Shown piece after piece: positions 1 through 12,060 of a stretch of 64,000 nucleotides of DNA (position 1 is the stretch's first letter; each line of letters begins with the position of its first letter). This stretch comes from Cymodocea nodosa (taxonomy: Eukaryota > Streptophyta > Magnoliopsida > Alismatales > Cymodoceaceae): NCBI GenBank assembly GCA_036874045.1, contig JAZBRI010000011.1:12158501-12222500 (forward strand). Reading direction: 5' to 3'. Under the pieces are notes generated by a model, which was not told where the DNA came from, did not search any database, and saw only the letters and a program-made list of their open reading frames with translations. Both the position numbers and the translations under genes were made by a program.

Positions 1-2213
1 ATAGCAATGAGTTGGAAGGTGATAACAACAATACCCCTTTTGACCACAAGGATAACCAACGAAAACATACTTGATGGATCTAGGAGACAACTTGTCAAGA
101 TTAAGAGTCAAATTTTTGACATAGGCTGTGCACCCAAAACCTTTAGGAGAAAGAGAGAAGAGTTCTTTGTCCAAAAGAAGGCACTATAAGGAAATAGCTC
201 CCCTAACGACGAAGAAGACTTATAGTTTCTAAGATAAGTAGCAGTAGATACAACAACAGACTACAAGAATTTTAAGAACATTCATCACATCAAAAAGAAT
301 TCAAGCAACATCCAAAATGTGTCAACGTTTTTGCTTGGTAACTCCATTTTGTTAAGATGTGTGAGCACAAGTGGTTTAATATAGGGTACTACGATCAACA
401 CAGAAGGAAATAACTGTAGATTGAGTAAATTCAAAAGCATTGTTAGTTCTTAACACTTAGGAGTAACACTAAATTGAGTCTAAATTTCATTAAAGAAAAG
501 TTTGATAACATCAAGAATAGATTGACGATTTTTAACAAATATACCCAAGAGGTACAAGAAAAATCATCAATAAACACAATATAATAACAAAAGCCAAACA
601 AAGAAACAACCCTAACTAGTCCCCAAACATCATAGTGGATAATATCAAAATGTTTAGGTGCAAAAGCAAGCTCTCTACTGAGAAGTTGGACACATAAAGA
701 ACCCAATCAAGGGTTAGGTTTGGGTTTATGGAGATAGTGTCCACACCAAAGATAGAGCAACTACGTCCATTAGCCAAAGTAATAGAATGAACACTAAGAA
801 ATTGTGATAAATGTGAAAAAAAAGTAGAATTGTCGATAATATGGTTGGAAGCACCTGAATCAATTATCCAAGAATCATTAGAATGTGAAGCAAATATTTG
901 TAATGTAGAGTTACCGGATTCCTAAGTGACAGGTGTAGAAATAGTATGAGCAATAGCAGGTGGTGTAGGAGGTCTCCCAAATTTGTCTCAACATTTGTCT
1001 AAAGGATGATTCTTTCTTCCACAATGGCACAAGGTGATCTATGTTGGCTGCATCCTCCTTTACCTCTACCACACTAAGAACCACCAGAAGCGCAATTGTA
1101 GGATGTGGCAGCAAGAGCAGTAGCTTCATGAGAAGTAAATATTTGAGAGTCTGATGTGGTTGTAGTGACTTGTAGGACCTTGTTAAAGGTGGTTTGAAGA
1201 GATGGTAGAGTGTCTAAAGCTAATACATTATCACAAATCTAAGAGGAAATCTCAGGACACAGACTTGCAAGGAAAAGTACAACACCAAGTTCCTCTCGAT
1301 AATGCCTCTGTGTAACAATATCTGGAACTACTAGTTGGTAGTCATCAAGTTCATCTAGCAATGATCTAAGTCAAGTATAAAATGCATGAACAATGCTATC
1401 TCCCAATTTGTGAGTGAATAGGGTTTCATAAACTTCACACACCCTAGATATATTTTGTTCATTTCAATATATTGCTTGAAGATTTTCTCAGATTCAATGA
1501 GCAGGACAAACTCAAGTAAAACTTCTAGCAATGTATTCATCCACACTGTTGAATAACCATGAGACTAACACTACTTTTGCGGCACGTCAAACTACATATT
1601 CTTTTGATTTTAGGTCAAGAGGATCTTGGTAGAGGTGAGACTCATGCATTTGAGAAATAACAAATTTCTCAAAAGCAAGAGCCCTATGGTGGACTTCTAT
1701 TCATTAAGTTTCACTCTAGTGACAACTTAGATAGAAAGGGGACCTCATGAGTGGTAGACATTTTTTTTTTAAGGGGAAACATACACAAAATAAAGTTGCA
1801 TGTCTACTAGATGAAACGAGTCTTTGAACTGAATTGAAGTTGAACACACACACACAAGATAGATGGGCAGAACTAGTTTGCAGACAAGTAAACCAAGAAG
1901 TTGCACCCAAGAAGCTAGAACTAATTTGTAGCTGCAGAACCAGACTGAGATTGCAAAACCACAAGCTAGAAGAGTCGACATTGATCTATAAATGTAGATG
2001 TTGTCGACAAACTAAAGTCGACAAATCCTATTGGCCAATTGACTTAGGCGTCAACTTGCCTAGCATCATCGAGACCTGACGATGACTAATAAAGACAACA
2101 AACAGAGGCTTCTCTAACGACTCTCAAGGCTACAGTTGTGAAGTGTCAAAAGAGAGAATGAAGTGGTTGGACAATGAGAAAACTAGATTTACCCTAAACC
2201 TACTCTGATACCA
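1..2213 (-). mobile_element. Ty1/copia retrotransposon relic (gag, protease, integrase part), cut by the window edge
   Basis: Read on the minus strand, this is a decayed copia polyprotein in the usual order. A primer-binding site matching initiator tRNA-Met (TGGTATCAGAG) is at 2203-2213. Gag-like reading frame follows at about 1130-1700. A zinc knuckle (CHCGRKNHPLDKC) lies at about 985-1035, and the aspartic-protease motif WIIDSGASNH at about 840-878. The start of the integrase core (FIDDFS region) lies in the open stretch 443-706. Near 1-190 the frame resembles the conserved segment between integrase and reverse transcriptase (KGYKCY-like). Several stop codons and frame changes mean it cannot make a polyprotein. 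The reverse transcriptase and distal LTR would lie beyond base 1. It sits inside, or replaces, the downstream intron of the UBP gene and has the same orientation as that gene. The LTR expected to the right of 2213 could not be delimited. Confidence 0.85.
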
Positions 2214-2281
2214 AGTTAACGAATATTAAGAGCAAAAAAACACTAAATTACTATTCATCAATAGGTTTAAATACAAAGTAT

Positions 2282-2584
2282 ATGGGTATATCGATCCTCG
2301 ATCTATTTACCCGAGTACAATATAAACTCAACTCTAACAAAGAACATTTGCAATCATTTGTGTTGTCACTACACCACTACATTCTTGGAGATAACCCTAA
2401 AGAAAAGGTGGCATTGGCTACCTTTCTCTATTGTTTTCAACCATCCAAGCTGGCTAGGCCCTTCAATGAGGACCAAGCAACTACCATCATTGAAGTCCTA
2501 GAACAAGCAAACCAAAGGATAAACTTTGAAGAATTAGAAAAGACTACCATCAAAAGCACAAAACTTTGCAAGGAACCTAAGTAG
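2282..2584 (+). CDS. Open reading frame of unknown nature, 100 codons
   Basis: This open frame has a more even amino-acid composition than the surrounding AT-rich DNA, with stretches such as KLARPFNEDQATTIIEVLEQ. I recognise no domain, signal peptide or membrane segment. It lies where the LTR of the neighbouring copia relic would be expected, so it may be element-derived or an exon fragment captured by an element. It may also be chance. No promoter or splice context supports it as an independent gene. Confidence 0.2.
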   Translation: MGISILDLFTRVQYKLNSNKEHLQSFVLSLHHYILGDNPKEKVALATFLYCFQPSKLARPFNEDQATTIIEVLEQANQRINFEELEKTTIKSTKLCKEPK

Positions 2585-3053
2585 AGAGTAGGGATATACA
2601 TGGTTCATTTTAGTTTGACACCAACAAGAACCATGGATAGAATCATATATATGGGTCCCAAAAATTTTGGAACAAAACTGAACCAAAGTATTAAAAAAAT
2701 CAGTCAATTTTGTTTGATTCTTAATTATAATCTATAAAGACAAAAACATGATTCAAATAATAAAAAAGAATGGTAAATAACTAAATAAGTCTACATCTAA
2801 TATAACAGTCTTACACAACAAAAATCTTATTATAAATCACAATATATCAATAAACATCAATGTACTAAATAATAATAATCAATTATCTATTTTGGATATT
2901 AAATATCTAATGGAACAAACCAAATTTCCAAAAAATGAAAAAAAGAACTTAACAATATCAACTCTTCAAATTACATAATAGTATCATACAACAATTAAAA
3001 TAAATTTCACATTATAAACTATATAGCTAAGACTTCAAATTTGAAAGTTAATT

Positions 3054-3213
3054 TGTTAGTGTGACTTGTATTAATTATCATATGGTGTTGTATTATCATA
3101 TGAGTGTGGTATAGCATAAATGCATATCTATATACTAGCTATCCCTATAAATATGTAATGAGCTACTAGTAATGGCAGACCTTTTGTTTTTCTCCCCACA
3201 TGGTATCAAAGCA
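3054..3213 (+). mobile_element. Short copia-type LTR (3054-3200) with primer-binding site (3201-3213)
   Basis: A 147-bp segment begins TGTTAGTG and ends CCCCACA, so it has the TG...CA ends of an LTR. It is followed directly by TGGTATCAAAGCA, a match to the initiator tRNA-Met primer-binding site in plus orientation. An AATG-rich TATAAATATG stretch near 3146 could be the internal promoter. About 200 bp of CT-rich, gag-leader-like sequence follows. I found no second LTR copy, so this is either a truncated copia element or a TRIM that lost its other end. It is opposite in orientation to the copia relic at 1-2213, and both lie in the UBP intron or downstream region. Confidence 0.6.
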
Positions 3214-3937
3214 AGGAAGAGAAAACTAGAGAAACCTTAGCTGCTTCCCACCACCACCCTGGAAACCCTAACCACTAGCCTCCACTGCCCCTACCTCCAT
3301 CAAAACTACCATTTCCATATTGTTCGGCCATAAAGAAGGGCTTTCACACCTCTATCCCACATTGTCAAGGCCAACAGGCCTTCTCCTTGTCACTGGTAAG
3401 GCTTATCCGACCCCTCTCCACTGCCAGCAGGGCCTAGCTGGCCTTCCATCACCATGGATGGGGAAATCACTAACCTGTACACGGGAGTCTTTCTAACGAT
3501 CTGAATTATGCTAATAGTCCACTATGCTGAATCTTCATATACCCCAAAAATTAGCATCATGTATGTGTCAAGATTGTTTGACAAAATGATTACCCATCCC
3601 AAATACTTGAAATCATGCATAAATAATCTTCATTTTATCGCATTACTGCCCCTAAGGTTTCAATTATTATCCCAGTTTAAAAAAGCTAGCACAGAATTCC
3701 AACGTATCATCCCCCCTCCAGAGATGGCTTTCCTTCAGGCACGAGCATGAATAAAAGTGTCATACATCATTTCTTATAAAAGTAGAAAACAAAAATTAAT
3801 TGACTGAGAACATCATAACTAAAGTTTTAATGTTAATGAAATCATTTTTCTAATTTAGCTGATGCAATTAACATAATTCTCCTGAGAGAAGAAAAGCTTA
3901 TATGACATACAGCACAATCTAAAACTTGATTACTTAC

Positions 3938-6900
3938 AACCATGCCCAAAGGGTTCTGCCAATTTATTTCTTGATGATAATCTTCACGGAAATATCTAGC
4001 AAACTCAGGTGTATGAACAAGGCACTGTATTGCACTATTCATAAAACAAGTGTTTCCAAGGTTTAGTAATCCAGTCAAGCCTATAGAAGCGGCTCTTGTA
4101 CCAACTTTACTAGTAATCCCAGGTAAAATATCAAAATCACCACTAGAACCAGTTCTGCAGGTAGATGAACCGCCCGCAATGGATGAGCTAGATTTAACAG
4201 GTTCTAGATGCAAAGAACACTCCTCGGCAGATCCATTCTCCTGAATAGAACCAATGCATCTGTCAAAGGTCATGCCATTTCCAACAGTGATGACCTCCAC
4301 AAGAATCTGTGAATCATGAGTTTTGTTAGTAACATGCAACATGGTTAATCAGTAAAATATAATCTAGGTAGATTATTTTTATCAAATGATGATAAGTCTG
4401 ATGTGCTTTAGTAGGGACACAATAACGTAATGAAAAAAAAAGAAACACAAATAACTTTGGAGACACCATCTCCAAGTGCCCCCTCAGTTGGAATCCTCTC
4501 CAAATCAGCTATCAAGCAAAAAAGAAAGCTTTAAGGACCCTCACTCTTCTAAGATACTGAGCCCAGATAATAGGCCTCTGGTTTGCAAAATTGAAGCATG
4601 GATCACTTAATAAGCACATATAGTTTGACGATATTAAACACATGTAAATTGAACATATTTACAAATCAAACATATGACTAGAAATATTAAATCCACTGTA
4701 AAAGGTTGAAATGATTACTAGTGGAGTGAATACAGGAGTGTGCTACCTAACCCTGGTAGAATAATCATGGAGATTTGGCCAAACGAATTGATTCAAACCT
4801 AAAAAATGGTAATAGTTTGCAGGCAGAAATTTCTAAATGACATCACTCACTTTTTTATTTTAAAAAGGAAAATTCAAGCATTTGCCCAGCAGTTTGTTAT
4901 TAATGCAATTTATCTTACAATATGCACCTATTCAAGATAAAATAAGAGAAAATGTCTTACATGATTTGATCATATCCGTAGAAGGTTTATAGATGCACAT
5001 GTAAGGAAAGGATTAAGTGGAGAACTAATATATTTAGGTGAAACTAAAAGAAATAAAAGAAGGCCAAAAATAATGTGATTAGAAATAGTGAAAAAAGTAG
5101 ATTTAGCAAGGGATAGGAATAAATAAAAAGTAGTGTCTCATGTTGCTAACCCCACATAATGGAAAAGAGAATAGGTTCTTATCGTTGTAGCAATTTATTT
5201 TAGATTCAGAACAACTTAGCACCCTCAACCATTCACTTAAAGATCAGCAACAGTGAGTATAAACTACTCACTCTAATACCTCAATGTTTTTCTTTTTGAA
5301 ATAATTGTATTAAAACCACTAAAATGACACATATAATGTCTGTTATAGATTTGTAGTGCTAGTAATCTCCTTTTCTTATTCCTCCTGTTTTGTGCCCACA
5401 AGTTTTGAATAAACAGGAGCAAAATCCCCATCTTTTTCTACCTTTCACCCCGCCCCCCTCCCATCCCCTCTTGTAAGCTTTTTTGAACTATTGATCCAGC
5501 AAAGAATTTTTGCCTTTTATTTTACGTTTAGAATCACAAAGAATTCTTCTTTTGGAATGTTCAAGGGTTTCTGAGAAAGAAAAAAATGGAAGATAAAGGG
5601 TAAGAGAGTGAAAGAAGTAGGCCATAATTTTAAATAAGGATATCTTAATCCAAACATATTTTATATAATAAAAAAAAAACATTTTCAAGCAAAAGGGTTA
5701 ATTGACTAAGAACGATAGTTTGAGGTAACAAGTATCAAAGTGAGTGACTTTTATAGCTGAGACCACTAAAGTAAAAAACGGATATAGATAAGGAAACTAT
5801 ATGAAAAATACACAACAATGAAAGAAATACATCCATATTTATATTGATTAAGGTGAGTGATGACAAATTCTAGTCCACCACAAAAATTCCCCCCCCCCAC
5901 TTTTTTACCACGTATATCAACACCAGTATTCTGTTCTTACCCAGTTCAACCTTTCATTCCCTAATGCACAGAAGAGAGCGAAAGAGTACACATAGATAAC
6001 TGAAACTACCATTTTAGCTGCAGTCAAAAGAAGAAGAAGAAGAAGAATCAATGCCTTAATCATGCTGTTTAGGTTTCACCAAGTTTTATCTCTCCATCAC
6101 TACTTTATTCAAAATTATCTCTCCATCACTACCATATTCAAAATTAGACTATGTAATTTCAAAAGATGAATCCTGGTGTAATGATAAGGTTGCTCCATTT
6201 GATGTGGAGGTTATGAATTTTAATCATAGGAAATCTTTTTCTCACAAAGATAATACAATGTACAATTTGTCTCCCTAGAAATGATACAGTTTGCCTATGA
6301 TATTTCTCACATGTATGTATGCATGCAGGCATGTGTATGTGTATGTGTATGATGTATGTGTGTATCTTTTAAACATGGCAATAAGAGCACTTCTCTAATT
6401 TTAGCATCATTAACCCAGGATTGTTGGACGTTGGAACAACTACCAACCTATTTCAGATGTTTTCATTTCTGAATTTATTTTTTATAGTATATTGATTATC
6501 TCATCATACCTACACCTTTTCAAATGTTCTTATTTGAGTCTAACTCAATGCTGTAAAACATACTTGATAAATAAACAACCAATGCCTTAATTCCATTATG
6601 TCAGACACATTCTTTTCCTCTATTTATTTCTATCTACAACTAAATCTTTTGTTAAATTATATAACTATAAATCTTTTTTTTACTATTTCCAAACAAATAA
6701 ATTTTGGTCTTCATCAACCTTTTTTAGTTTCACCTATATTATTAATTAATTATATTTTCCTTACAGGTGTATCTCTAGGCCTTCTATGAAATAGTTTAGA
6801 AAATAAAAGTTTTCTTTTTATTTTAGAGGAGTTCATCTCACATAAAATTGAAATGTTTTTTTTCCATTTCATCTAACCTACTTCAATTTGTTTTCTTTTT

Positions 6901-9900
6901 TCGAACATCAGCTAATATAATGAGATTAATATTCACAACGGGACAAATGAATCTTCACCAAGTATGCATATAAGGGACATAGCATAAAATTTCAGAACTC
7001 AGAACAAATGATTTGTATGTTCTTTAGATATCCTCGGTATTTATGATTCCTAGGCATTCCATATGATAATGTGAAAAATGAAAAAAAAATATGTAATATT
7101 GAAGTGGAGGGAGATATCCTGAGAGTTGAGACATATCTTGGTCCATCTGTATATTGGAATCATCCAGGGTTTTCTCCATGTTGTCCATTAAAGCATGCTT
7201 TTGATGTCCATAATAATCCCAGATATAGACCTGCGACAAAAGATAGTTTCCTATCTCAAAATAAGCACTATAATAGTGTAATTAGTCTGTTATAATTTTA
7301 GAGAAAATAAAACTGAACGTACTTGATCAAGTGTCAAGTCAAATATTTCACATGCCTTTCTATAAAGTTCTCCAACTGTTTCCTACAAAATTCAAACAGA
7401 GTCCTCAGAAGAACAAAAGAGATAAAAAGTTAAATATACATCTAACAAGATCATTGAATGATGATAAGGTCCACCACTTATGTTTACGTGTATTATTGCA
7501 TTAAAAAATTAGCAGCCAAACCTTGCATACATGCACATGTAACCAAAAAACGATGTGTCTAATGTATCAATTCAAAGAGCAAGTATTCATGTTGCTCAAG
7601 CCTGACAAAACAGTATTAATCAAAATTATACCATTTTATATTTTAAAATGGTGTTGTATTATTAGCATATATATTTTTGATGACCAAGATATGTTTGGAG
7701 ATATGTGATGTTCAAGCAAAATATATAAATGTAAAACAACAATAATTCAATGACTACCATCAATGCCTTAATCCCACCAATGTAAGGTCAAGTACATGAA
7801 TCCTTTTTCTTTACATTATACAATTTTAAATCTTTTTTGCTATTTTGAATCAAGTAATTTTTGGTCTTCTATTGCCTCTTTATATTTCATTCAAATTTAC
7901 TAGATTTCCTCTTCCCTGAAAATGCATCTATAGGTCTAATTTAGACAGGATCAAGCCATCTAATAAAATGATTTTTTGTCCTGTTATCCTCAAACAGAAG
8001 TCCAAACTACAAAAATGAAACAAACTTCAAAAGGAATAATGTAAAACAAAAATTGCAGCTTCGAACCAGGAACATAAAAAGATGAATGGTTGAAGAGCAC
8101 ATACAGCACCTTTTTGCTGATTCTAATGATGGCTTGCTCCCCTTTGGGCTCCACAAGTAACTGAAGGCGAAGCTGATACACTTCTATAGCCATCTCACTC
8201 TGTGTCATACCTGTACTGATTGCTTTTCGTGAGAGTGCTGGCCCTCCCCCATACCTGAAGGAATTGATTTAGAAAGTTGCGTTGATACTTTAAGATGCCT
8301 ACGAATTTTATGACAAAAGGAAAATCATACTTTATAACAAGATTCAAACATATAATATTTTAAAAAAATTACTCAAGGTTAACTTAAATGGACTATATAC
8401 AGTTGCCAAAAGAAACAAACATAATTAACAATGATTGTTAAAAAATTCCAAGATATGCCTTAAAATATATCATGTAAACCTGGATAAAAAGTGAAAACAA
8501 TGTGAATAAAAATTTATTTGAAGATTAAATAATCAATGACAGTATTAAAGTGGTTATTTGAATGTAAAAATTTATCGCTTTTGGAAAGATTTGAGGACAG
8601 ACACTAAATTTTTCGAAGAATAAGTTCATCATCTTTTGAAAACTAAAAAAATTACTCTATGATCTATGTTGGAAGCAAAATTCCAATCAGTGCCTTCATG
8701 CACCGTTGTAAAAACATAAAAAGCATCTGTTTAAACACTGTTTAAACATTTTCACCTCCATCCAATTTTTCTTGGAAAAATGGGGAAAAAAACAGTTTGG
8801 GAAATTTTGTTTAAACGGCTATTTTTCCCCTTTTTCTAAGAAAAAACCCACAATTTCTGTTTTTGGCCCTTTAAATGGACATTTTTTAGATTTCATCTTT
8901 TGATTTGTTTTTATTGATATAGTTTCGTTATTTTTTTATTACTTTAATTGTACTTTTTATATATTTATTTATGTTTTCTACTCAAGTGTTTATTATTGAC
9001 TGAAAATTACACAAAAAATATGTTTTCAAAGCTTGTAACTGAATTACAATTTATTTTATTCAATTATTTTTTCGATTGTGATACTTGTATATTTGTAAAT
9101 ATATTTATATTTATTTTTTATTTATACTATTTTCAAACAAATGCTTGTTTAAACCCTCAATTTCAAAAAAAATTCTAATTTCCAATTCATATAAAGTCTG
9201 TTTTCTGTCTTTTACAACATTACTTGCAAGAATATTTTCCACTGGCACACAAGAAGACTGGTAAGGATGGGAACAAGGTAGCAATGACCACGGCAAGAGG
9301 TGGCATTTAAGGCAAGGAGGAAGGAGAATCACATGTTGGACAGGGGGGCTTGGGGTCAAAGAAGATGTAAGCAAAGTGGAAGGTGAATCATTAGATTTTT
9401 ACACTATTTGTTTGCAGAGTGGAACCTAAAAATTTATCATTTATGGAAATATTAAATGATTGGAACTAATATTTTGAAGAATAAACTAAATGTGTTTTTA
9501 TTTGTAAAACTAAAAAAATACTGAATAAGATAAGTTGGAAAAAGATTGCCTGTTAATGCTTACAAAAATGTTTCCTATAAACATTTAAGGAACAACCATA
9601 TGGTATATGGGAAACATCGCCAGTGCATGGAAGGGAACTGTAAAGATGTTGAGTTAATGGCAACAGCAGGAAGATGTGGCATTTAAATAGGGAAGGAAGG
9701 AGAGATGGCAAATGAGAGGGAACTTGATGCCAAGCAGAGCAAAGTCAGTCATTAGATTTTCATCCAGCAGTCTTGCTTAAGTGTCTACAGGAAAAAAAAA
9801 ATCTTTTTTGAGTGGCACTGAAAGAAACCTACAAGAAACATTATATGTATGTCACTTCTTCAAACTGAGAGAGACCATTATTGTAAATTATTCCAGTTTT

Positions 9901-12060
9901 TACATGAACAGTGCATGGTAGATATAATTTCACAAGAAACTTATATGGAGTTGTGTTAGACTCTAGTGAATGCTTGTATGGGAGTGACACTCGGCTCCTA
10001 GGCTCTAGGAGAGGTGGACCTGCAGCTACTGCAACCAAACACTATGTGCATGCTGCAGCTCCAGCTCCTGGATGTTCTTTGAGGTCCTTCCACTATAACT
10101 TCAAGGAACTAAGTAAAAACTCCATCTCTCAGAATTAGAGGTTCTAAATGCAGGGTGCCAACATCGAGAGTTCTTCAGCTTCCCAAAAGAAACATAACCT
10201 AGGTAGATGATGTAAATGAGACTACAACACAGATTCTTGACAGGATTAACTTTATGTACTTCCCAATCATTATGAAACCCTCTCTTTATTGTTGAAAAAA
10301 ATCACTCTCTTTCCATGAATGCCTTTTTCTTTTAGAGATTTCTTTATTATCCTTGTAAATCCATATTTTTGTTATTATTATTTTGATGTTGTGATCATTT
10401 ATATTTTAAAATTATAGAAATTAAAGAAGATTTACTTAAGGATAGAAATAATGGAGGGAAAACATTCACGTGGCCAACCCCACCTAGTGGAATTAAGGCA
10501 TTGATTGTTGTTGTTGTTGTTGATGATGATCATTTTTCTATCTAATGACCACTCAAAGTAGTACATATTTCCAAATACAAATAATATTGAAAAATAAAGT
10601 GAAGCACACAAGTGTCTTAAACATGAATAATGATTATTGTAACTCACCAACCATGCAATCGATTCCAAACTTCTTGAGGGAGCAAAATATAGTCCCTTCC
10701 TTCTATCAGGGTATCATGTAGCTCCATTGCTGAATTAGAAATTTCTGATGTCGCTTCATAAATTAAATCAGTGTTGTCAATACTTGGAGGCCTTTTAGGA
10801 TCACTTGAAAAAGATGTGTCAGAACCATGTGATGCATTTGGGATACTGGTAACATCTTGGTTTACATATTCTAGCCATTGCTGCCACCACCTTTGTGCAA
10901 GATATAAAGAGTTACAAGTAGTGTAAAAATTCATAACAGTGACATGAAACAAACAGTTAATTTTTGAGAAAACAGAAAAATTCCCAAATTTTTGAACTTT
11001 AAAAAGAACCATATCTGGCATAATGAGTGATGTTACAAGCAGCAAAAATTGAAAATGTATATAATGTGAAGTTGATGTTTTGTGCAATATTGGCTGAGAA
11101 CTGCTTCTCCTTAGTTTGTAATTTTGTTATGTGTAGAGAATCCATATTACAGCTATTTAATTAAGAATATCATACCCAAAAAGCATATTGAAATTTCAGT
11201 AAGGTTTAATGATGGAGAACCACATGAGCTCAAGGATATCAGACATACTCTTGTGAATAGTTACAGGCTGTTTTTTTTTTCCAAGTACCCTCTAAATTGT
11301 TGGGCTTAAATAATTTATCCATTTGCCATTAGAAATTAAGAATGACAAATATGAAGAACCCTTGCAAAGGAATATAGGAATAGCATACTGAATTTTATAA
11401 TGTTAAATAATATTATAGAAATAGTTTCCAAAGATTCCAGCAAATAATCCCAGATATTAGAAAAGGATTTCTCTCGACCAACGGTAGATATGGTACACAA
11501 CAACTAATGGCTTTATCTCCAAGAGCTCTATTCTGAATTCTAGAGCGTTAAGCCAGTGAAGCAGGCACTCGGTTGGGACATAAATATTTTCTGAAATAAA
11601 CTCGACAAAACACCATGTACAGCATGTGCCAGATGAATCCCAGGGTCAACCAGAACAACAACAGCGAAATTCCGTCGAAGATATGGAGAAAGGAGACACG
11701 AGTCAATCTCTGCAAGATTACCGGACCAGCACACCAAATTTGCCACACGGCCCAGATCAAACGATGACACAAACTGGGATTCCAAACCAATCAAAAAAAG
11801 GATCCAAACTTCCCAAACGGAATTCCAGGAAAGGCATGCATATACGGGGTCAATTTCTACAAACCTCTCGCTCGGAAAAGAAAGATAAGAGAAAATTACT
11901 TGGACATGGGTTAGGGAGGGTGGGGGGTTTACCTGTTAGTGATGAGGTAGAAGGTGTCTCCCTCCTTGCATTGCGACTCGGCCGTGATAGTGATGTCACG
12001 GATCACAAGTCTCTCCTCCTCCGGCGACCGCTCCGGACAGCAGACTGCCCCGTCCTCCAT
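3938..12060 (-). CDS. UBP5-like: Ubiquitin-specific protease, UBP5 type; 5' part only (exons 1-6)
   Basis: This encodes the N-terminal 347 residues of a plant deubiquitinating enzyme. Exons on the minus strand are 12060-11933, 10890-10648, 8254-8110, 7382-7323, 7230-7135 and 4306-3938. Exons 1-2 carry a DUSP domain ([30 protein letters not shown]). Exons 3-5 carry a ubiquitin-like region ([17 protein letters not shown]-type motif, TLDD). Exon 6 carries the USP Cys box ([10 protein letters not shown]), with the catalytic Cys at about residue 311, and ends in QNPLGMV before a good GTAAGTA donor. The start MEDGAV was chosen because the family begins shortly before the SPEEER motif. The His box and the rest of the catalytic domain are absent. 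They lie beyond base 1 or have been lost to the retroelements at 1-3213. The exon 5/exon 6 junction lacks a GT donor in the right phase (see findings). Introns are long, up to 2.8 kb. Confidence 0.88.
4960..5200 (+). mobile_element. 3' end fragment of a plant LINE
   Basis: A decayed plus-strand frame reads like the C-terminal end of a plant LINE ORF2 ([20 protein letters not shown], then MWLEIVKK and VSHVANPT). It ends in the same CATGTNGCNAACCCCACATA sequence seen at 10482 and 37133. It lies in the long UBP intron 5 in antisense orientation. It contains stop codons and is only about 240 bp long, so it is a 5'-truncated dead copy. Confidence 0.6.
6089..6152 (+). repeat. Short tandem duplication, about 31 bp x 2
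   Basis: The segment TATCTCTCCATCACTAC followed by TTATTCAAAAT occurs twice in immediate succession with one or two differences, just upstream of the SINE-like sequence in UBP intron 5. It is probably a replication-slippage product or a partial target-site duplication. Confidence 0.6.
6166..6290 (+). mobile_element. Au-like SINE, tRNA-derived, degenerate
   Basis: The sequence follows the order of plant Au SINEs. An A-box-like TGGTGTAATGATAAGG is followed by GTTGCTCC and a dinucleotide-rich turn (GTGGAGGTTATGAATTTTAATC) in the B-box position. The body then reads CTCACAAAGATAATACAATGTACAATTTG. The B box has lost the GGTTCGA consensus, so the copy is old. A TG/TATG-rich microsatellite at about 6310-6365 follows. 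It sits antisense in UBP intron 5. Confidence 0.6.
8729..9154. other. UBP intron 2 segment with four GTTTAAAC palindromes
   Basis: Four copies of the 8-bp palindrome GTTTAAAC occur at 8729-8736, 8740-8747, 8809-8816 and 9147-9154. Between them, a run ending GGGGAAAAA and a later TTTTTCCCC could pair, so the segment around 8750-8850 looks like an imperfect hairpin. No known element was recognised. The rest of the AT-rich intron 2 (8255-10647) shows only the features listed separately. Confidence 0.4.
9225..9790. repeat. Diverged direct repeat, two copies about 400 bp apart
   Basis: The segments at about 9225-9420 and 9615-9790 share an ordered series of words: AGGATGGGAACA or GCATGGAAGGGAACTG, then GTGGCATTTAA, a GGAAGGAG tract, and CATTAGATTTT. 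They are purine-rich, diverged and lie in UBP intron 2. They may be an old tandem duplication or two LTR-like remnants. No coding frame is conserved. Confidence 0.4.
10420..10535 (+). mobile_element. LINE 3' terminus with (GTT)n tail
   Basis: About 115 bp end in ACGTGGCCAACCCCACCTAG, then GGAATTAAGGC and a (TTG/GTT)n followed by (GAT)n tail. The same terminus is present at the end of the large LINE at 37133-37185 and at 5138. It is a 5'-truncated LINE insertion, antisense in UBP intron 2, about 130 bp upstream of exon 2 in genomic coordinates. Confidence 0.7.

Noticed and set aside
3508..3750. 80-codon plus-strand frame near UBP exon 6
   Set aside because: No family resemblance and no matching UBP exon on the minus strand. 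It lies between an LTR and an intron and is probably random.
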